From Streptomyces sp. NBC_00690 (lineage in GTDB: Bacteria; Actinomycetota; Actinomycetes; Streptomycetales; Streptomycetaceae), in NCBI RefSeq assembly GCF_036226685.1, contig NZ_CP109009.1, positions 6,971,501 to 7,035,500 of the forward strand: a stretch of 64,000 nucleotides of DNA, in the 5' to 3' direction. The translations under genes and the position numbers were made by a program. Below the pieces are notes generated by a model. The model saw only the letters and a list, made by a program, of their open reading frames with translations, did not search any database and was not told the origin of the DNA. Below, in pieces: positions 50,395 to 59,313 of the stretch. The stretch's first letter is position 1, and the number at the start of each line of letters is the position of its first letter.

Positions 50395-52497
50395 TCAGCT
50401 CGGATCGGGAAGCGCACAGGGCAGCGGCTGGCTGTGCACGATGTGCAGTCGTGAAACCGCGCGGGTCAGCACCACGTAGAGACGGTGGAGACCGCGTCGT
50501 TCGGCCCGTGCGATGGCCGCCGGTTCGACCACGACCACATGGTCGAACTCCAGCCCCTTGACCGCGGACGCCGGGAGCAGGCTCACCCGCTCCTGCCCCG
50601 CACCCGGTTGCGGCACGGCCATCCCGGCAGCCGTGAGCGCCTGCCGCACCAAGCCCACCTGGGCGTCCGCCGCGATCACGGCGATGGAACCCTCCCGGAG
50701 CAGCGCGGCCCGTACGGCACCGACGACCGCGGTCATGGTGGCTGCGCTGCCGGTTGCGGCTGTGCCGCGGTCGGCTCGCTCGATCCGCACCTCACCGTCC
50801 CGCCGTAGTGAGCGCATGGGCGGCACGGCCACATCGAGTTGCTTCAGCAGACAGTTCGCGAGCTCCGCGACTCCCCGGGGGACCCGGAACCCGGTGTTCA
50901 GCACCACGACCGGGGCTTGCGGTCGCCCGAGATGGGTCAGTGTGTCGCTCCAGTTGCGGGCAGCCCATGGCGTCGTGCCCTGCGCCAGGTCTCCGAGCAC
51001 GGTGAGCGAGCCGAAGACACAACGGCGGGCGATGGCCCGGCACTCCATGGGCGACAGGTCCTGTGCCTCGTCGACCACGATGTGCCCATAGCCCCGAGGG
51101 TGCTCGATCAAGCCCGCGAGTTCATCGAGGAGCACCGCATCCGCCGCGGTCCAGCGTCCCGACGCGGCCCTCCCCTCGGGGTGCGCCCAGTGGAGCGCAT
51201 CTTGTTGCTCCTTGCTCAGGAGGTTGTCGGCCGCGCGCTCCAGCACCGCCCGCCGGCCCAGTAGTTCGGTCAGCACCGCCTCGGGCGAGACCTTGGGCCA
51301 GACCGTGTCCAGGAGTGCGGACAGGGCCCGTGACCTGGTCGTCTTCTGCACCCAGACGGAAGGACGGGGCCCGGCCCGCCGCTCGGCCTGCTGCTGGGCG
51401 AGGTCCACCAGCCTGGTCCGTACCCGCTCCCGCCCCACGGCGTAGGGGAGTTCCTCGGACAGGGTCACTCGGACGCAGTGCTGAACCTCCTCCGGCGCGA
51501 CGCGCCAGCGCGCTGAGCCGTCCTTCACCACCAGGCCATCGGCGCGCTCGGGCCGTACCCGGGCGTACAGCGCGCGCCGCAGGACGCCTGCCATGCGGAC
51601 GTCGTGCTTGACGACCGCCGTCTCTTCGCCGTCCTGTGCGCCCACCGGACGGCGGGCGATCTCGTCCTTCAGGGTGGAGTGCCGCACCTCGTGCTCGCCG
51701 AGCGCAGGCAGCACCTCGCGGACATGGTCGAGGAAGACGGGGTGGGGGCCCAGGACGAGCATCCCGCTGCGCTGGATGCGTTGGGGGTGGGCGTAGAGGA
51801 GATAGGCGGCGCGGTGCAGCCCCACGGCGGTCTTCCCGGTGCCGGGCGCGCCCTGTACACACAGGGACGCGCCGAGTTCCTGCCGTACGAGGTGGTCCTG
51901 CTCGGGCTGGATGGTGGCGGCGATGTCCCGCATGGGCCCGATCCGCGGGCGCTCGATCTCCTCGGTGAGCAGGGTGCTCGCGCGGGTGTCACCGGCGAGT
52001 AGGTGTTCGTCCTCCCAACCGGTCAGATCGGTGGAGTCCCCCGCACTGCCGGGCCGCCAACCGAACCGTCTGCGGACGGCGATGCCTTGGGGGTCCTGCG
52101 GACCGGCCTGGTAGAAGGCGCGGGAGATGGGTGCGCGCCAGTCCAGGACCAGCGGTGGTTCGCCGGGCTGCGGGGTGATGCGCAGCCGGCCGATGTGATA
52201 GCTCTGGCCGGCGTGTTCGGTCGTCGCGGTGGTTTCCGGGGCGAAGTCGAGGCGCCCGAAGAACAGCGGACCGGGCGGGATGGCCCGCAACTCCGCGGCC
52301 CGGGTGCGCAGTTGGTAGCCCAGGACCTCGGCGTCCGCGCCGGAAGCCGAGGCGTTCTCGCCGATGACCAACTGCTGGTTGGCGTCATCGGTCATGGCGG
52401 TGAGCGCGGCGCGGCATCGGTCGTGGTGGGCACGTTCCCGGTCGAGGGCGTCGAGGGCGTCGAGCGCATGGCGGCCGGATGCGTCGGGGTGCGTCAT
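50395..52497 (-). CDS. HelD/HelR-like UvrD-type ATPase
   Basis: 700 residues. An N-terminal coiled coil (ALDRERAHHDRCRAAL) is followed by LVLDWRAPISRAFYQ, Walker A GAPGTGKTAV, motif II VDEAQD and C-terminal VLTRAVSRLHIVHS, the order in HelD proteins. These bind RNA polymerase and remove it from DNA; the actinobacterial HelR branch also protects against rifamycins. The rifamycin-associated element was searched for upstream and not seen. A -35/-10 pair stands so near the ATG that the mRNA should be leaderless. A TetR gene lies directly upstream in the same direction. Confidence 0.88.
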   Translation of the reverse strand: MTHPDASGRHALDALDALDRERAHHDRCRAALTAMTDDANQQLVIGENASASGADAEVLGYQLRTRAAELRAIPPGPLFFGRLDFAPETTATTEHAGQSYHIGRLRITPQPGEPPLVLDWRAPISRAFYQAGPQDPQGIAVRRRFGWRPGSAGDSTDLTGWEDEHLLAGDTRASTLLTEEIERPRIGPMRDIAATIQPEQDHLVRQELGASLCVQGAPGTGKTAVGLHRAAYLLYAHPQRIQRSGMLVLGPHPVFLDHVREVLPALGEHEVRHSTLKDEIARRPVGAQDGEETAVVKHDVRMAGVLRRALYARVRPERADGLVVKDGSARWRVAPEEVQHCVRVTLSEELPYAVGRERVRTRLVDLAQQQAERRAGPRPSVWVQKTTRSRALSALLDTVWPKVSPEAVLTELLGRRAVLERAADNLLSKEQQDALHWAHPEGRAASGRWTAADAVLLDELAGLIEHPRGYGHIVVDEAQDLSPMECRAIARRCVFGSLTVLGDLAQGTTPWAARNWSDTLTHLGRPQAPVVVLNTGFRVPRGVAELANCLLKQLDVAVPPMRSLRRDGEVRIERADRGTAATGSAATMTAVVGAVRAALLREGSIAVIAADAQVGLVRQALTAAGMAVPQPGAGQERVSLLPASAVKGLEFDHVVVVEPAAIARAERRGLHRLYVVLTRAVSRLHIVHSQPLPCALPDPS

Positions 52498-52503
52498 CCC
52501 GGC

Positions 52504-52532
52504 AGAATAATGGAACTCGGAAAGATTTGTAA
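52504..52532 (-). promoter_or_regulatory. Leaderless promoter of the HelD-like gene
   Basis: On the minus strand TTACAA (52532-52527), 17-nt spacer, TATTCT (52509-52504), 6 nt before the ATG. The region is unusually AT-rich. A small palindrome TAAC-CGA-GTTA overlaps the -35 side and could be an operator for the adjacent TetR protein. Confidence 0.5.
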
Positions 52533-52550
52533 CTCGGTTAAATTATATGG

Positions 52551-53177
52551 TCACCCAAGATGGGTCAGACCGTTCTCCAACTGGGCGAACGCCGCCTCCG
52601 CGGCTGCCACCGCCTCCGGCCAGAGGTCGTCCGCCCTCGCACCCGCCGAGATCCGCCGCCAGTTCTCCTGGGCCAGGATGCGGCGGACCGCCACGATCTG
52701 CCCTGCCGCCAGCAGTCGCCCGACACCGTCCGACTCCCCGCCGAGAGCCGCGGCCAGCGCGTTCTCGTCCCGCTCCACATGACCATGGAGCCGCGCCAGC
52801 AGCGAAGGAGTCCCGTAGAGCAGTCGATGGAAGGCGAGCACCTCGGCCTCGTCGTTCAGGCCGGTCACCGGATCCCGCCGCTCCAGCCCCGCCAGGAAGT
52901 GCTTCAGTAGCGCCTCCAGCACCGAACGGCCCGCGCCCCGGTCGGCCACCACCCGGGCCGCCTCCCCCTGGTGGTCGACCAGGCGGTGCAACACCAGGTC
53001 CTCCTTCGTGGGGAAGTACCGAAAGAGGGTCGGTTTGGACACGTCGACCACGGCCGCCACTTCGGCGACGGTCACCTGCTCAAAGCCCCGCTCGACGAAG
53101 AGGGCGATGGCGGTGTCCGAGAGCCGTCGGTACATCTGCTGCTTCTTGCGCTCCCGAAGACCGCCCGTGTCACCCAT
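52551..53177 (-). CDS. TetR-family regulator
   Basis: 208 residues from the ATG at 53177 (MGDTGG); an upstream in-frame start at 53213 is less likely. N-terminal HTH: ERKKQQMYRRLSDTAIALFVERGFEQVTVAEVAAVVDVSKPTLFRYFPTKEDLV. The C-terminal ligand domain is unremarkable. Located immediately upstream of, and in the same direction as, the HelD-like gene, with an AT-rich palindromic gap of 53 bp between; it may repress that gene. Ligand unknown. Confidence 0.88.
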   Translation of the reverse strand: MGDTGGLRERKKQQMYRRLSDTAIALFVERGFEQVTVAEVAAVVDVSKPTLFRYFPTKEDLVLHRLVDHQGEAARVVADRGAGRSVLEALLKHFLAGLERRDPVTGLNDEAEVLAFHRLLYGTPSLLARLHGHVERDENALAAALGGESDGVGRLLAAGQIVAVRRILAQENWRRISAGARADDLWPEAVAAAEAAFAQLENGLTHLG

Positions 53178-53303
53178 GGGCAAGGAGCGTACGCCCCGGA
53201 TCACCAGGCCCACGCCCGCACGGGCTAAAGATCGAGTTAGGGTGCCCCTCGGTCGACGCCCCGCTCAGTCGGGGTGTACGACAGCCACCGCATCGGGCTG
53301 ACG

Positions 53304-53331
53304 CGTACATCACAACCCGTACATCACAACC
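53304..53331 (+). repeat. 14-bp tandem direct repeat upstream of the AlkA gene
   Basis: CGTACATCACAACC is repeated twice head to tail (53304-53317, 53318-53331), 70 bp before the ATG of the Ada/AlkA fusion. Could be a binding site for the fusion protein itself or a simple slippage duplication. Confidence 0.55.
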
Positions 53332-53400
53332 CCAGGCAGTCGAAGGTCCATGTCGTTTTCTCGCCAGCCGCCGACCCTTCCCGTGACGGATGCTTGAGTC

Positions 53401-54882
53401 ATGCACACCGACACCGAGCGCTGCGTACGCGCCGTCCAGTCGAAGGACGCCCGCTTCGACGGCTGGTTCTTCACTGCCGTGCTCACCACCCGGATCTACT
53501 GCCGTCCCAGCTGCCCCGCCGTACCGCCGAAGGTCCAGAACATGACCTTCTACCCCAGCGCCGCCGCCTGTCAGCAGGCCGGCTTCCGCGCCTGCAAGCG
53601 GTGCCGGCCCGACACCAGCCCCGGCTCGCCCGAATGGAATGCCCGCGCCGACACCGTCGCCCGCGCCATGCGGCTGATCGGTGATGGAGTGGTGGACCGC
53701 GAAGGCGTCCCGGGACTGGCGACCCGGCTCGGCTACTCCACCCGCCAGATCGAACGGCAACTCAACGCCGAACTCGGCGCGGGCCCGCTCGCCCTCGCCC
53801 GGGCCCAGCGTGCCCAGACCGCCCGCGTGCTGATCGAGACCACGGCCCTCCCCATGGCCGAGGTCGCCTTCGCCGCCGGATTCGCCTCCATCCGCTCCTT
53901 CAACGACACCGTGCGCGAGGTCTTCGCCCTCACCCCGGGAGAGCTGCGCACCCGTGCCAGCCGGCGCACCGGCGATGACCGGGTCTCCCGCACCCCCGGA
54001 GTGATCTCCCTACGGCTGCCGTTCCGCGCCCCCCTCAACCCCGAGAACCTCTTCGGGCACCTCGCCGCCACCGCGGTCCCCGGTGTGGAGGAGTGGCGGG
54101 ACGGTGCCTATCGGCGCACCCTGCGCCTACCGCACGGCCAGGGGATCGTCTCCCTCTCACCCCGCCCCGACCACATCGCCTGCCGGCTCTCCCTCACCGA
54201 CTCCCGCGATCTGCGGATCGCCATCAGCCGCTGCCGCTGGCTGCTGGACCTCGACGCCGATCCCATCGCCGTCGACGACCAACTGCGTACGGACCCGCTG
54301 CTCGCCCCGCTCGTCGACAAGGCCCCTGGACGACGGGTGCCGCGGACCGTCGACGCGGCAGAGTTCGCGGTCCGGGCCGTGCTCGGTCAGCAGGTGTCCA
54401 CCGCAGCGGCCCGCACCCATGCGGCCCGGCTGGTCACCGCCCACGGCGAGCCGATCGAGGACCCCGAAGGCGGACTGACCCATCTCTTCCCGACTCCTGC
54501 GGCCCTGGCCGGCCTCGACCCCGAAGCCCTGGCGCTGCCCCGGAGCCGGCGCACCACGCTGACCACCCTCGTCGGCGCCCTGGCCGACGGCTCGCTCCGA
54601 CTGGGCCTCGACAGCGACTGGGACGAGGCCCGGGCGAGACTGTTCGCACTGCCGGGCTTCGGCCCCTGGACGGTCGAAGTGATCGCCATGCGCGCCCTCG
54701 GTGATCCGGATGCCTTCCTCCCCGGCGACCTCGGCATGCGTCGAGCAGCAGCCGACCTCGGCCTGCCCGCCACCCCGGCCGCCCTCACCGCCCATGCGGC
54801 GGCCTGGCGGCCCTGGCGGGCGTACGCCGTCCAGTACCTCTGGGCCACCGACGACCACCCCATCAACCACCTCCCGGCATGA
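53401..54882 (+). CDS. alkA: Ada-AlkA fusion: methyl-sensing regulator and 3-methyladenine DNA glycosylase
   Basis: 493 residues. Residues 1-80 are the Ada N-terminal zinc domain with Cys pairs in YCRPSCPAV and CKRC, one of which accepts methyl groups from phosphotriesters. About 85-180 is an AraC-type double HTH (GLATRLGYSTRQIERQLNAELG, SIRSFNDTVREVFALTPGELR). The rest is the AlkA glycosylase with helix-hairpin-helix LPGFGPWTVEVIAMRALG and the catalytic Asp in LPGDLGM. It excises alkylated bases and may activate its own operon with the downstream ogt. Confidence 0.93.
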   Translation: MHTDTERCVRAVQSKDARFDGWFFTAVLTTRIYCRPSCPAVPPKVQNMTFYPSAAACQQAGFRACKRCRPDTSPGSPEWNARADTVARAMRLIGDGVVDREGVPGLATRLGYSTRQIERQLNAELGAGPLALARAQRAQTARVLIETTALPMAEVAFAAGFASIRSFNDTVREVFALTPGELRTRASRRTGDDRVSRTPGVISLRLPFRAPLNPENLFGHLAATAVPGVEEWRDGAYRRTLRLPHGQGIVSLSPRPDHIACRLSLTDSRDLRIAISRCRWLLDLDADPIAVDDQLRTDPLLAPLVDKAPGRRVPRTVDAAEFAVRAVLGQQVSTAAARTHAARLVTAHGEPIEDPEGGLTHLFPTPAALAGLDPEALALPRSRRTTLTTLVGALADGSLRLGLDSDWDEARARLFALPGFGPWTVEVIAMRALGDPDAFLPGDLGMRRAAADLGLPATPAALTAHAAAWRPWRAYAVQYLWATDDHPINHLPA

Positions 54883-54940
54883 GGCGTGAGACCGCACGAC
54901 CTGGGGAGACGGAACGACCGCGGAAGACGAGGAAAGCACC

Positions 54941-55435
54941 ATGACCAGAGCGCACACGACCATCGAAAGCCCCTACGGTCCGCTGACCCTGGTGGCGACC
55001 GACGGCGTGCTGAGCGGCCTGTACATGACCGAGCAACGCCACCGGCCAGCCCAGGAGACCTTCGGCGATCCGGACGCCGCACCCTTCACCGAGGCCGCCC
55101 GGCAGTTGGAGGCGTACTTCGCCCGGGAACTCACCGAGTTCGACCTGCCGATGCACCTCGACGGAACGCCCTTCCAACGCAGCGTCTGGCAGCGGCTGTT
55201 GGCGATCCCCTATGGACAGAAGCGCACCTACGGCGAACTGGCCCAGGAGTTGGGCAACGCCAATGCCTCCCGGGCCGTCGGCCTCGCCAATGGAAAGAAC
55301 CCGGTCGGGATCATCGTGCCCTGCCATCGGGTGATCGGTTCCTCCGGGAACCTCACCGGGTACGGCGGCGGGCTCGGGCGCAAACAACAACTGCTGGAGT
55401 TCGAATCGGGACCCCCCGGGGACTCCCTCTTCTAG
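54941..55435 (+). CDS. ogt: Methylated-DNA-[protein]-cysteine S-methyltransferase
   Basis: 164 residues, single-domain Ogt. The acceptor Cys is in GIIVPCHRVIGSSGNLTGYGGGL, with the Arg-finger region NASRAVGLANGKNPVG before it. Repairs O6-methylguanine by suicidal methyl transfer. 58 nt after the AlkA fusion and surely in the same operon, giving an adaptive-response pair. Terminator at 55453-55481. Confidence 0.95.
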   Translation: MTRAHTTIESPYGPLTLVATDGVLSGLYMTEQRHRPAQETFGDPDAAPFTEAARQLEAYFARELTEFDLPMHLDGTPFQRSVWQRLLAIPYGQKRTYGELAQELGNANASRAVGLANGKNPVGIIVPCHRVIGSSGNLTGYGGGLGRKQQLLEFESGPPGDSLF

Positions 55436-55452
55436 GACACGGCCCAGCAACC

Positions 55453-55481
55453 GGATGCGGGCACCGCAGGGGCCCGCATCC
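55453..55481. terminator. Bidirectional terminator between ogt and the sirtuin gene
   Basis: Perfect 10-bp stem GGATGCGGGC (55453-55462) / GCCCGCATCC (55472-55481), between convergent genes. Confidence 0.7.
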
Positions 55482-55501
55482 CTGGAACAAGTCTCCTGCC
55501 G

Positions 55502-56221
55502 TCAGTCGAACTGCTCCAGGAGCCGGGGGAGCGAGGTCCCGATCGGCTCGCGGATCACCTCGTGCGCCAATGCGTCGTACGGCGTCGGTTCCGCGTTCAC
55601 GATCCACAGCCGGGCTCCGTGCTCGGCCGCCAACCCGACCAGGGAGGCAGCGGGTTGTACCTGGAGCGTGCTGCCGACCGCGATGAACACCTCACTGGCC
55701 TTGGCGATGCTCATCGCCGCGGCCAACACCGACGGGTCGAGGTGCTGACCGAACATCACCGTCGCCGACTTCAGGATCCCACCACAGGCGAGGCAAGCAG
55801 GGTCCTCCGCACCGGCGGCCACCCGCTCCAACGCCTCCGCCATCGTCGAACGGGCCGCGCAACGGGTGCAGACGACGGTATGAGCCGAACCATGCAGTTC
55901 CAGCACCTTGCGCTCGGGCGTACCGGCCTGCTGGTGAAGGCCGTCGACATTCTGGGTGATCACCCGGACGGCGTGTCCCGAACGCCCCTCCAGCCGGGCC
56001 ACCGCCCGGTGCGCCGCATTCGGCTCCGCCCGCCAGGTGCTGCTGTCGCGGCGCATCAGCCAGGAGCGCCGACGCACGTCGGGGTCTGCCATGTACGCGT
56101 CGTACGTGACGAGCTTCTGGGCCTCGGGGTCGCGCCGCCACAGCCCGCCAGGTCCGCGGTAGTCCGGGATGCCGGAGTCCGTGGATATGCCGGCACCGCT
56201 GAGGATGGCCACGAGAGTCAT
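55502..56221 (-). CDS. Sir2-family NAD-dependent protein deacylase
   Basis: 239 residues. NAD motif GAGISTDSGIPDYRGPGGLW, TQNVDGLHQQAG, catalytic His in LELHGSAH, and a four-Cys zinc ribbon (CTRC, CLAC) before GGILKSATVMFGQ. Class U/III-like bacterial sirtuin that removes acetyl or other acyl groups from lysines. I chose the ATG at 56221; an upstream open frame adds only unlikely sequence. Divergent from glycerate kinase. Confidence 0.93.
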   Translation of the reverse strand: MTLVAILSGAGISTDSGIPDYRGPGGLWRRDPEAQKLVTYDAYMADPDVRRRSWLMRRDSSTWRAEPNAAHRAVARLEGRSGHAVRVITQNVDGLHQQAGTPERKVLELHGSAHTVVCTRCAARSTMAEALERVAAGAEDPACLACGGILKSATVMFGQHLDPSVLAAAMSIAKASEVFIAVGSTLQVQPAASLVGLAAEHGARLWIVNAEPTPYDALAHEVIREPIGTSLPRLLEQFD

Positions 56222-56414
56222 GCGGCGAGCGTACGCAGCGCCCCGGGGTGCCGCGAGCCCATTTCGGCCCCCTTGCCGAGCCTGGAGTGCGGCGATCCCA
56301 CGGCCCGCCACACTCCAGGCCCGACACCGGGTTCCGCGGTGCCGGAAGGTGCCACCAGGTGCCGGATAGGGTCGGCAGCGACGCGGCTGCCTGTGCAACG
56401 GCAAGGGATGCGAA

Positions 56415-57548
56415 GTGACGAACGGTGCGGTGGTCCGACCACCATGGGTGCTCGTCGCGGCCGACAAGTTCAAGGGCTCGCTCACCGCGGTGGAGGTCGC
56501 CGAACGCGTGGCGATCGGGCTGCGGCGAGTCCTTCCGGACCTCATCGTCGAGGCGCTGCCCGTCGCCGACGGCGGCGAAGGCACCGTCGCCGCCGCGATC
56601 GCAGCCGGATTCGCCCCGCACCACGCACGGGTCTGCGGACCGCTCGGCGATCCGGTGATGGCGAGCTACGCCCTGCGGGACGGCACCGCGGTCCTGGAGA
56701 TGGCACAGGCGTCGGGCCTCCAGCGACTCCCCGCCGGGGTCCGCGCGCCGATGACGGCGACGACCTTCGGTACCGGGGAGCTCCTCCGGGCCGCCGTGGA
56801 CGCGGGCGCGGTCCGCATCGTCCTCGGAGTGGGCGGCAGCGCCACCACCGACGGCGGCATCGGCATGCTCACGGCACTCGGCGCACGCTTTCGCACCCGG
56901 GACGGCGCCCCGCCGGGGCCGGGCGGTGGAGCGCTGAGCACCCTGGCCGACGTCGACCTCCATGATCTCGACCCTCGAATCCTCGCGGCCGAACTGATCC
57001 TCGCCAGCGATGTGGCGAACCCGCTCACCGGCCCACAAGGGGCCGCCTACGTCTACGGCCCCCAGAAGGGAGCCACCCCCGATCAGATCGCGGCCCTGGA
57101 CGCGGGCCTGGTGCACTATGCGTCCCTGCTCGGGCCTGCGGCGGTGGACACGCCCGGTGCGGGCGCGGGGGGTGGCGTCGGCTATGCGGCTCTGACCGTG
57201 CTCGGGGCGCGGGTCAGGCCGGGCATCGAGGTGGTTCTCGATGTGGTCGGCTTCGACGGGGCACTGTCCCGAGCGACGCTGGTGATCACGGGCGAAGGTG
57301 CACTGGACGCGCAGACCCTCCAGGGCAAGGCACCGGCAGGGGTAGCTGCGGCGGCACGCGCCGGGGGCGTCCCGGTGGTCGCCGTCTGCGGTCGGCTGGA
57401 GCTGACCGCGGAGGAACTGGCCGGGCTGGGCATTCAGCGGGCGTACTCCCTGCTGGAGCGCGAGCCCGACCCGGCGCGGTCGATGCATGAGGCCGGCCCG
57501 CTCCTAGAGGACGTGGCCGCGACGCTGGCGCGGGACCTGCTGAGCTGA
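56415..57548 (+). CDS. Glycerate kinase (GlxK/GarK family)
   Basis: 377 residues from GTG 56415. Family signatures are VLVAADKFKGSLTAVEVAERV, LPVADGGEGTVAAA, IVLGVGGSATTDGGIGML and ITGEGALDAQTLQGKAPAGVA. Phosphorylates D-glycerate to 2-phosphoglycerate, feeding glycolysis. Single gene between the sirtuin and a very strong terminator. Confidence 0.93.
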   Translation: MTNGAVVRPPWVLVAADKFKGSLTAVEVAERVAIGLRRVLPDLIVEALPVADGGEGTVAAAIAAGFAPHHARVCGPLGDPVMASYALRDGTAVLEMAQASGLQRLPAGVRAPMTATTFGTGELLRAAVDAGAVRIVLGVGGSATTDGGIGMLTALGARFRTRDGAPPGPGGGALSTLADVDLHDLDPRILAAELILASDVANPLTGPQGAAYVYGPQKGATPDQIAALDAGLVHYASLLGPAAVDTPGAGAGGGVGYAALTVLGARVRPGIEVVLDVVGFDGALSRATLVITGEGALDAQTLQGKAPAGVAAAARAGGVPVVAVCGRLELTAEELAGLGIQRAYSLLEREPDPARSMHEAGPLLEDVAATLARDLLS

Positions 57549-57602
57549 CCCCCGGCGCCCCCAGCAACGGGTTGCGGTCGGCACAAAGGGTGCCCCGGAC
57601 AT

Positions 57603-57641
57603 GGGTGAGGGCCCGGACACCTGGTGTCCGGGCCCTCACCC
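57603..57641. terminator. Very strong bidirectional terminator
   Basis: 19-bp perfect stem (57603-57621 and 57623-57641) around a single T, between convergent glycerate kinase and pssA. Confidence 0.85.
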
Positions 57642-57656
57642 TCTGTGCAGTACGTA

Positions 57657-58511
57657 CTAGAGGTGCTGTGCCGCCCGTGCCTCGCGGCGATTGTCACGGA
57701 AGGTGTTGACCCGCCGCGCGGTGGCGAAGAGCGGTATCACCGCACCGAGCACCACCTGAAGCGCACAGCCCGTCTGGAGCAGCAGATGTCCGCCCGGCGC
57801 ATCGAAGGCCCATGCGGCCAGCAAGCCCATCGCGGACACTATCCAGCCCAGCATCGCCACCGCGAGGACTCCTCGCGGCTTCGGGTACTCGACCCGGCTC
57901 ACCATCAGCCACGCCGTACCGATGATCGCGAGCAGCGTCGGAATGAACGGGAGCTCCAGCAGGACGATGGAGACGACGGTGAGTGCACCGAAGGGACTGG
58001 GCATCCCCTGGAACATGCCGTCCTTCATCGTCACGCACGAGAACCGCGCGAGCCGCAGCACCACCGCCAGGAGCACTACGATCGCGGCCACCGCCGAGAC
58101 CTGTGGGTGGGCGTCCTCCGCGACCATTCCGTACACCAGCACGAAGTAGGCCGGGGCCAGACCGAAGCTGATCAGATCGGAGAGATTGTCCAGCTCCGCA
58201 CCCATCGGCGAGCTGCGCAGCTTGCGAGCCACCAGTCCGTCGAAGAGGTCGAAGATCGCGGCCAGCAGCATCAGGATCACGGCGGTCGCGGCACTGTGCC
58301 GCGCCATGCCCGATTCCTGGCTGCCGGTGAGATGCGGGATGAGGATTCCGGTGGTGGTGAAGTACACCGCCATGAATCCGCAGGTCGCATTGCCGAGTGT
58401 GAGGGTGTCCGCTATCGAGAGCCGCAGTGAGAGCGGCATCTCCTCCGCGTCGTCCTCGTCCTCCGCCTCGGCGACCCAGCCGGCCTGTGTCTCTGGATCA
58501 ATCACGGTCAA
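57657..58511 (-). CDS. pssA: CDP-diacylglycerol-serine O-phosphatidyltransferase
   Basis: 284 residues, about eight TM segments after an acidic cytosolic N-terminus. The CDP-alcohol phosphatidyltransferase motif DG-x2-AR-x8-G-x3-D-x3-D is complete in DLFDGLVARKLRSSPMGAELDNLSDL (only the spacing is given here). Makes phosphatidylserine. TTG start at 58511 overlaps psd by 14 nt; GTG two codons later is possible. Downstream partner of psd, together the phosphatidylethanolamine route. Confidence 0.93.
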   Translation of the reverse strand: MTVIDPETQAGWVAEAEDEDDAEEMPLSLRLSIADTLTLGNATCGFMAVYFTTTGILIPHLTGSQESGMARHSAATAVILMLLAAIFDLFDGLVARKLRSSPMGAELDNLSDLISFGLAPAYFVLVYGMVAEDAHPQVSAVAAIVVLLAVVLRLARFSCVTMKDGMFQGMPSPFGALTVVSIVLLELPFIPTLLAIIGTAWLMVSRVEYPKPRGVLAVAMLGWIVSAMGLLAAWAFDAPGGHLLLQTGCALQVVLGAVIPLFATARRVNTFRDNRREARAAQHL

Positions 58512-59145
58512 TGCGAGTCACCCCCGCGGTCGTGGTCTGCCCGACTTCGACCGCGACGTCGACACCTTCGGGAAGGTAGATGTCGACGCGTGACCCGAAG
58601 CGGATCAGACCGATCCGATCGCCTTGCTCGACCTTGGTGCCCTGGGGCACGTACGGCACGATGCGACGGGCCACGGCCCCCGCGATCTGCACCATCTCGA
58701 TGTCGCCGAGTTCGGTGTCGAAGTGCCAGACAACGCGTTCGTTGTTCTCGCTCTCCTTGTTGAACGCGGGGACGAAGCCGCCGGGGACGTGCTCGACGGA
58801 TGTCACCGTTCCGGCCAGCGGCGCGCGGTTGACATGAACGTTGAGCGGGCTCATGAAGATCGCGACGCGGGTGCGGCCGTCCTTCCACGGCATGATGCTC
58901 TGCACCACACCGTCGGCGGGTGAGATGACCCTTCCCTGGGTGATCTCACGCTCGGGGTCGCGGAAGAACCACAGCATCCCCGCCGCAAGCGCGGTGGTGG
59001 GCACGGCGATGGCGGCGGCGCGCCGGGAGTGGCGCGCACGGGCCAGGCTGAGTGCGGCAGTGGCGACGGTCGGCAGAAGCCACGGCGATGCTCCGCGTGC
59101 GAGGCGGACACGGCCGCGAGGTGCAGAGGTTTGGCTGTGGGGCAT
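58498..59145 (-). CDS. psd: Phosphatidylserine decarboxylase proenzyme (short type)
   Basis: 215 residues from the ATG at 59145. One or two TM helices near the N-terminus (TAALSLARA, AAIAVPTTALAAGMLWFF), then SPADGVVQSI, SPLNVHVNR and the self-cleaving site GLIRFGSRVDIYLP, where the Ser becomes the pyruvoyl group. Converts phosphatidylserine to phosphatidylethanolamine. Coupled to pssA by a 14-nt overlap. Upstream 168 bp is AT-rich and presumably carries the promoter. Confidence 0.94.
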   Translation of the reverse strand: MPHSQTSAPRGRVRLARGASPWLLPTVATAALSLARARHSRRAAAIAVPTTALAAGMLWFFRDPEREITQGRVISPADGVVQSIMPWKDGRTRVAIFMSPLNVHVNRAPLAGTVTSVEHVPGGFVPAFNKESENNERVVWHFDTELGDIEMVQIAGAVARRIVPYVPQGTKVEQGDRIGLIRFGSRVDIYLPEGVDVAVEVGQTTTAGVTRIDRD

Positions 59146-59313
59146 GGATGACCTTCGTAGCGGATGAGGCCGCGCTGGCAACGGGGATGGCGGCTTTCCG
59201 TCGATGCTATCGGTTGCGAGCCGCAACTGGGAAAGCCAGCAGCCGAGTCGACGATCGAAACGTGTTGATCAGGTGTGATCTTGTTTGCGAACGAATCAAC
59301 CCAAAAGCGACAA

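Noticed and set aside
52498..52550. Rifamycin-associated element upstream of the HelD-like gene
   Set aside because: No long inverted repeat of the expected kind is present; only a short TAAC/GTTA palindrome and AT-rich DNA.
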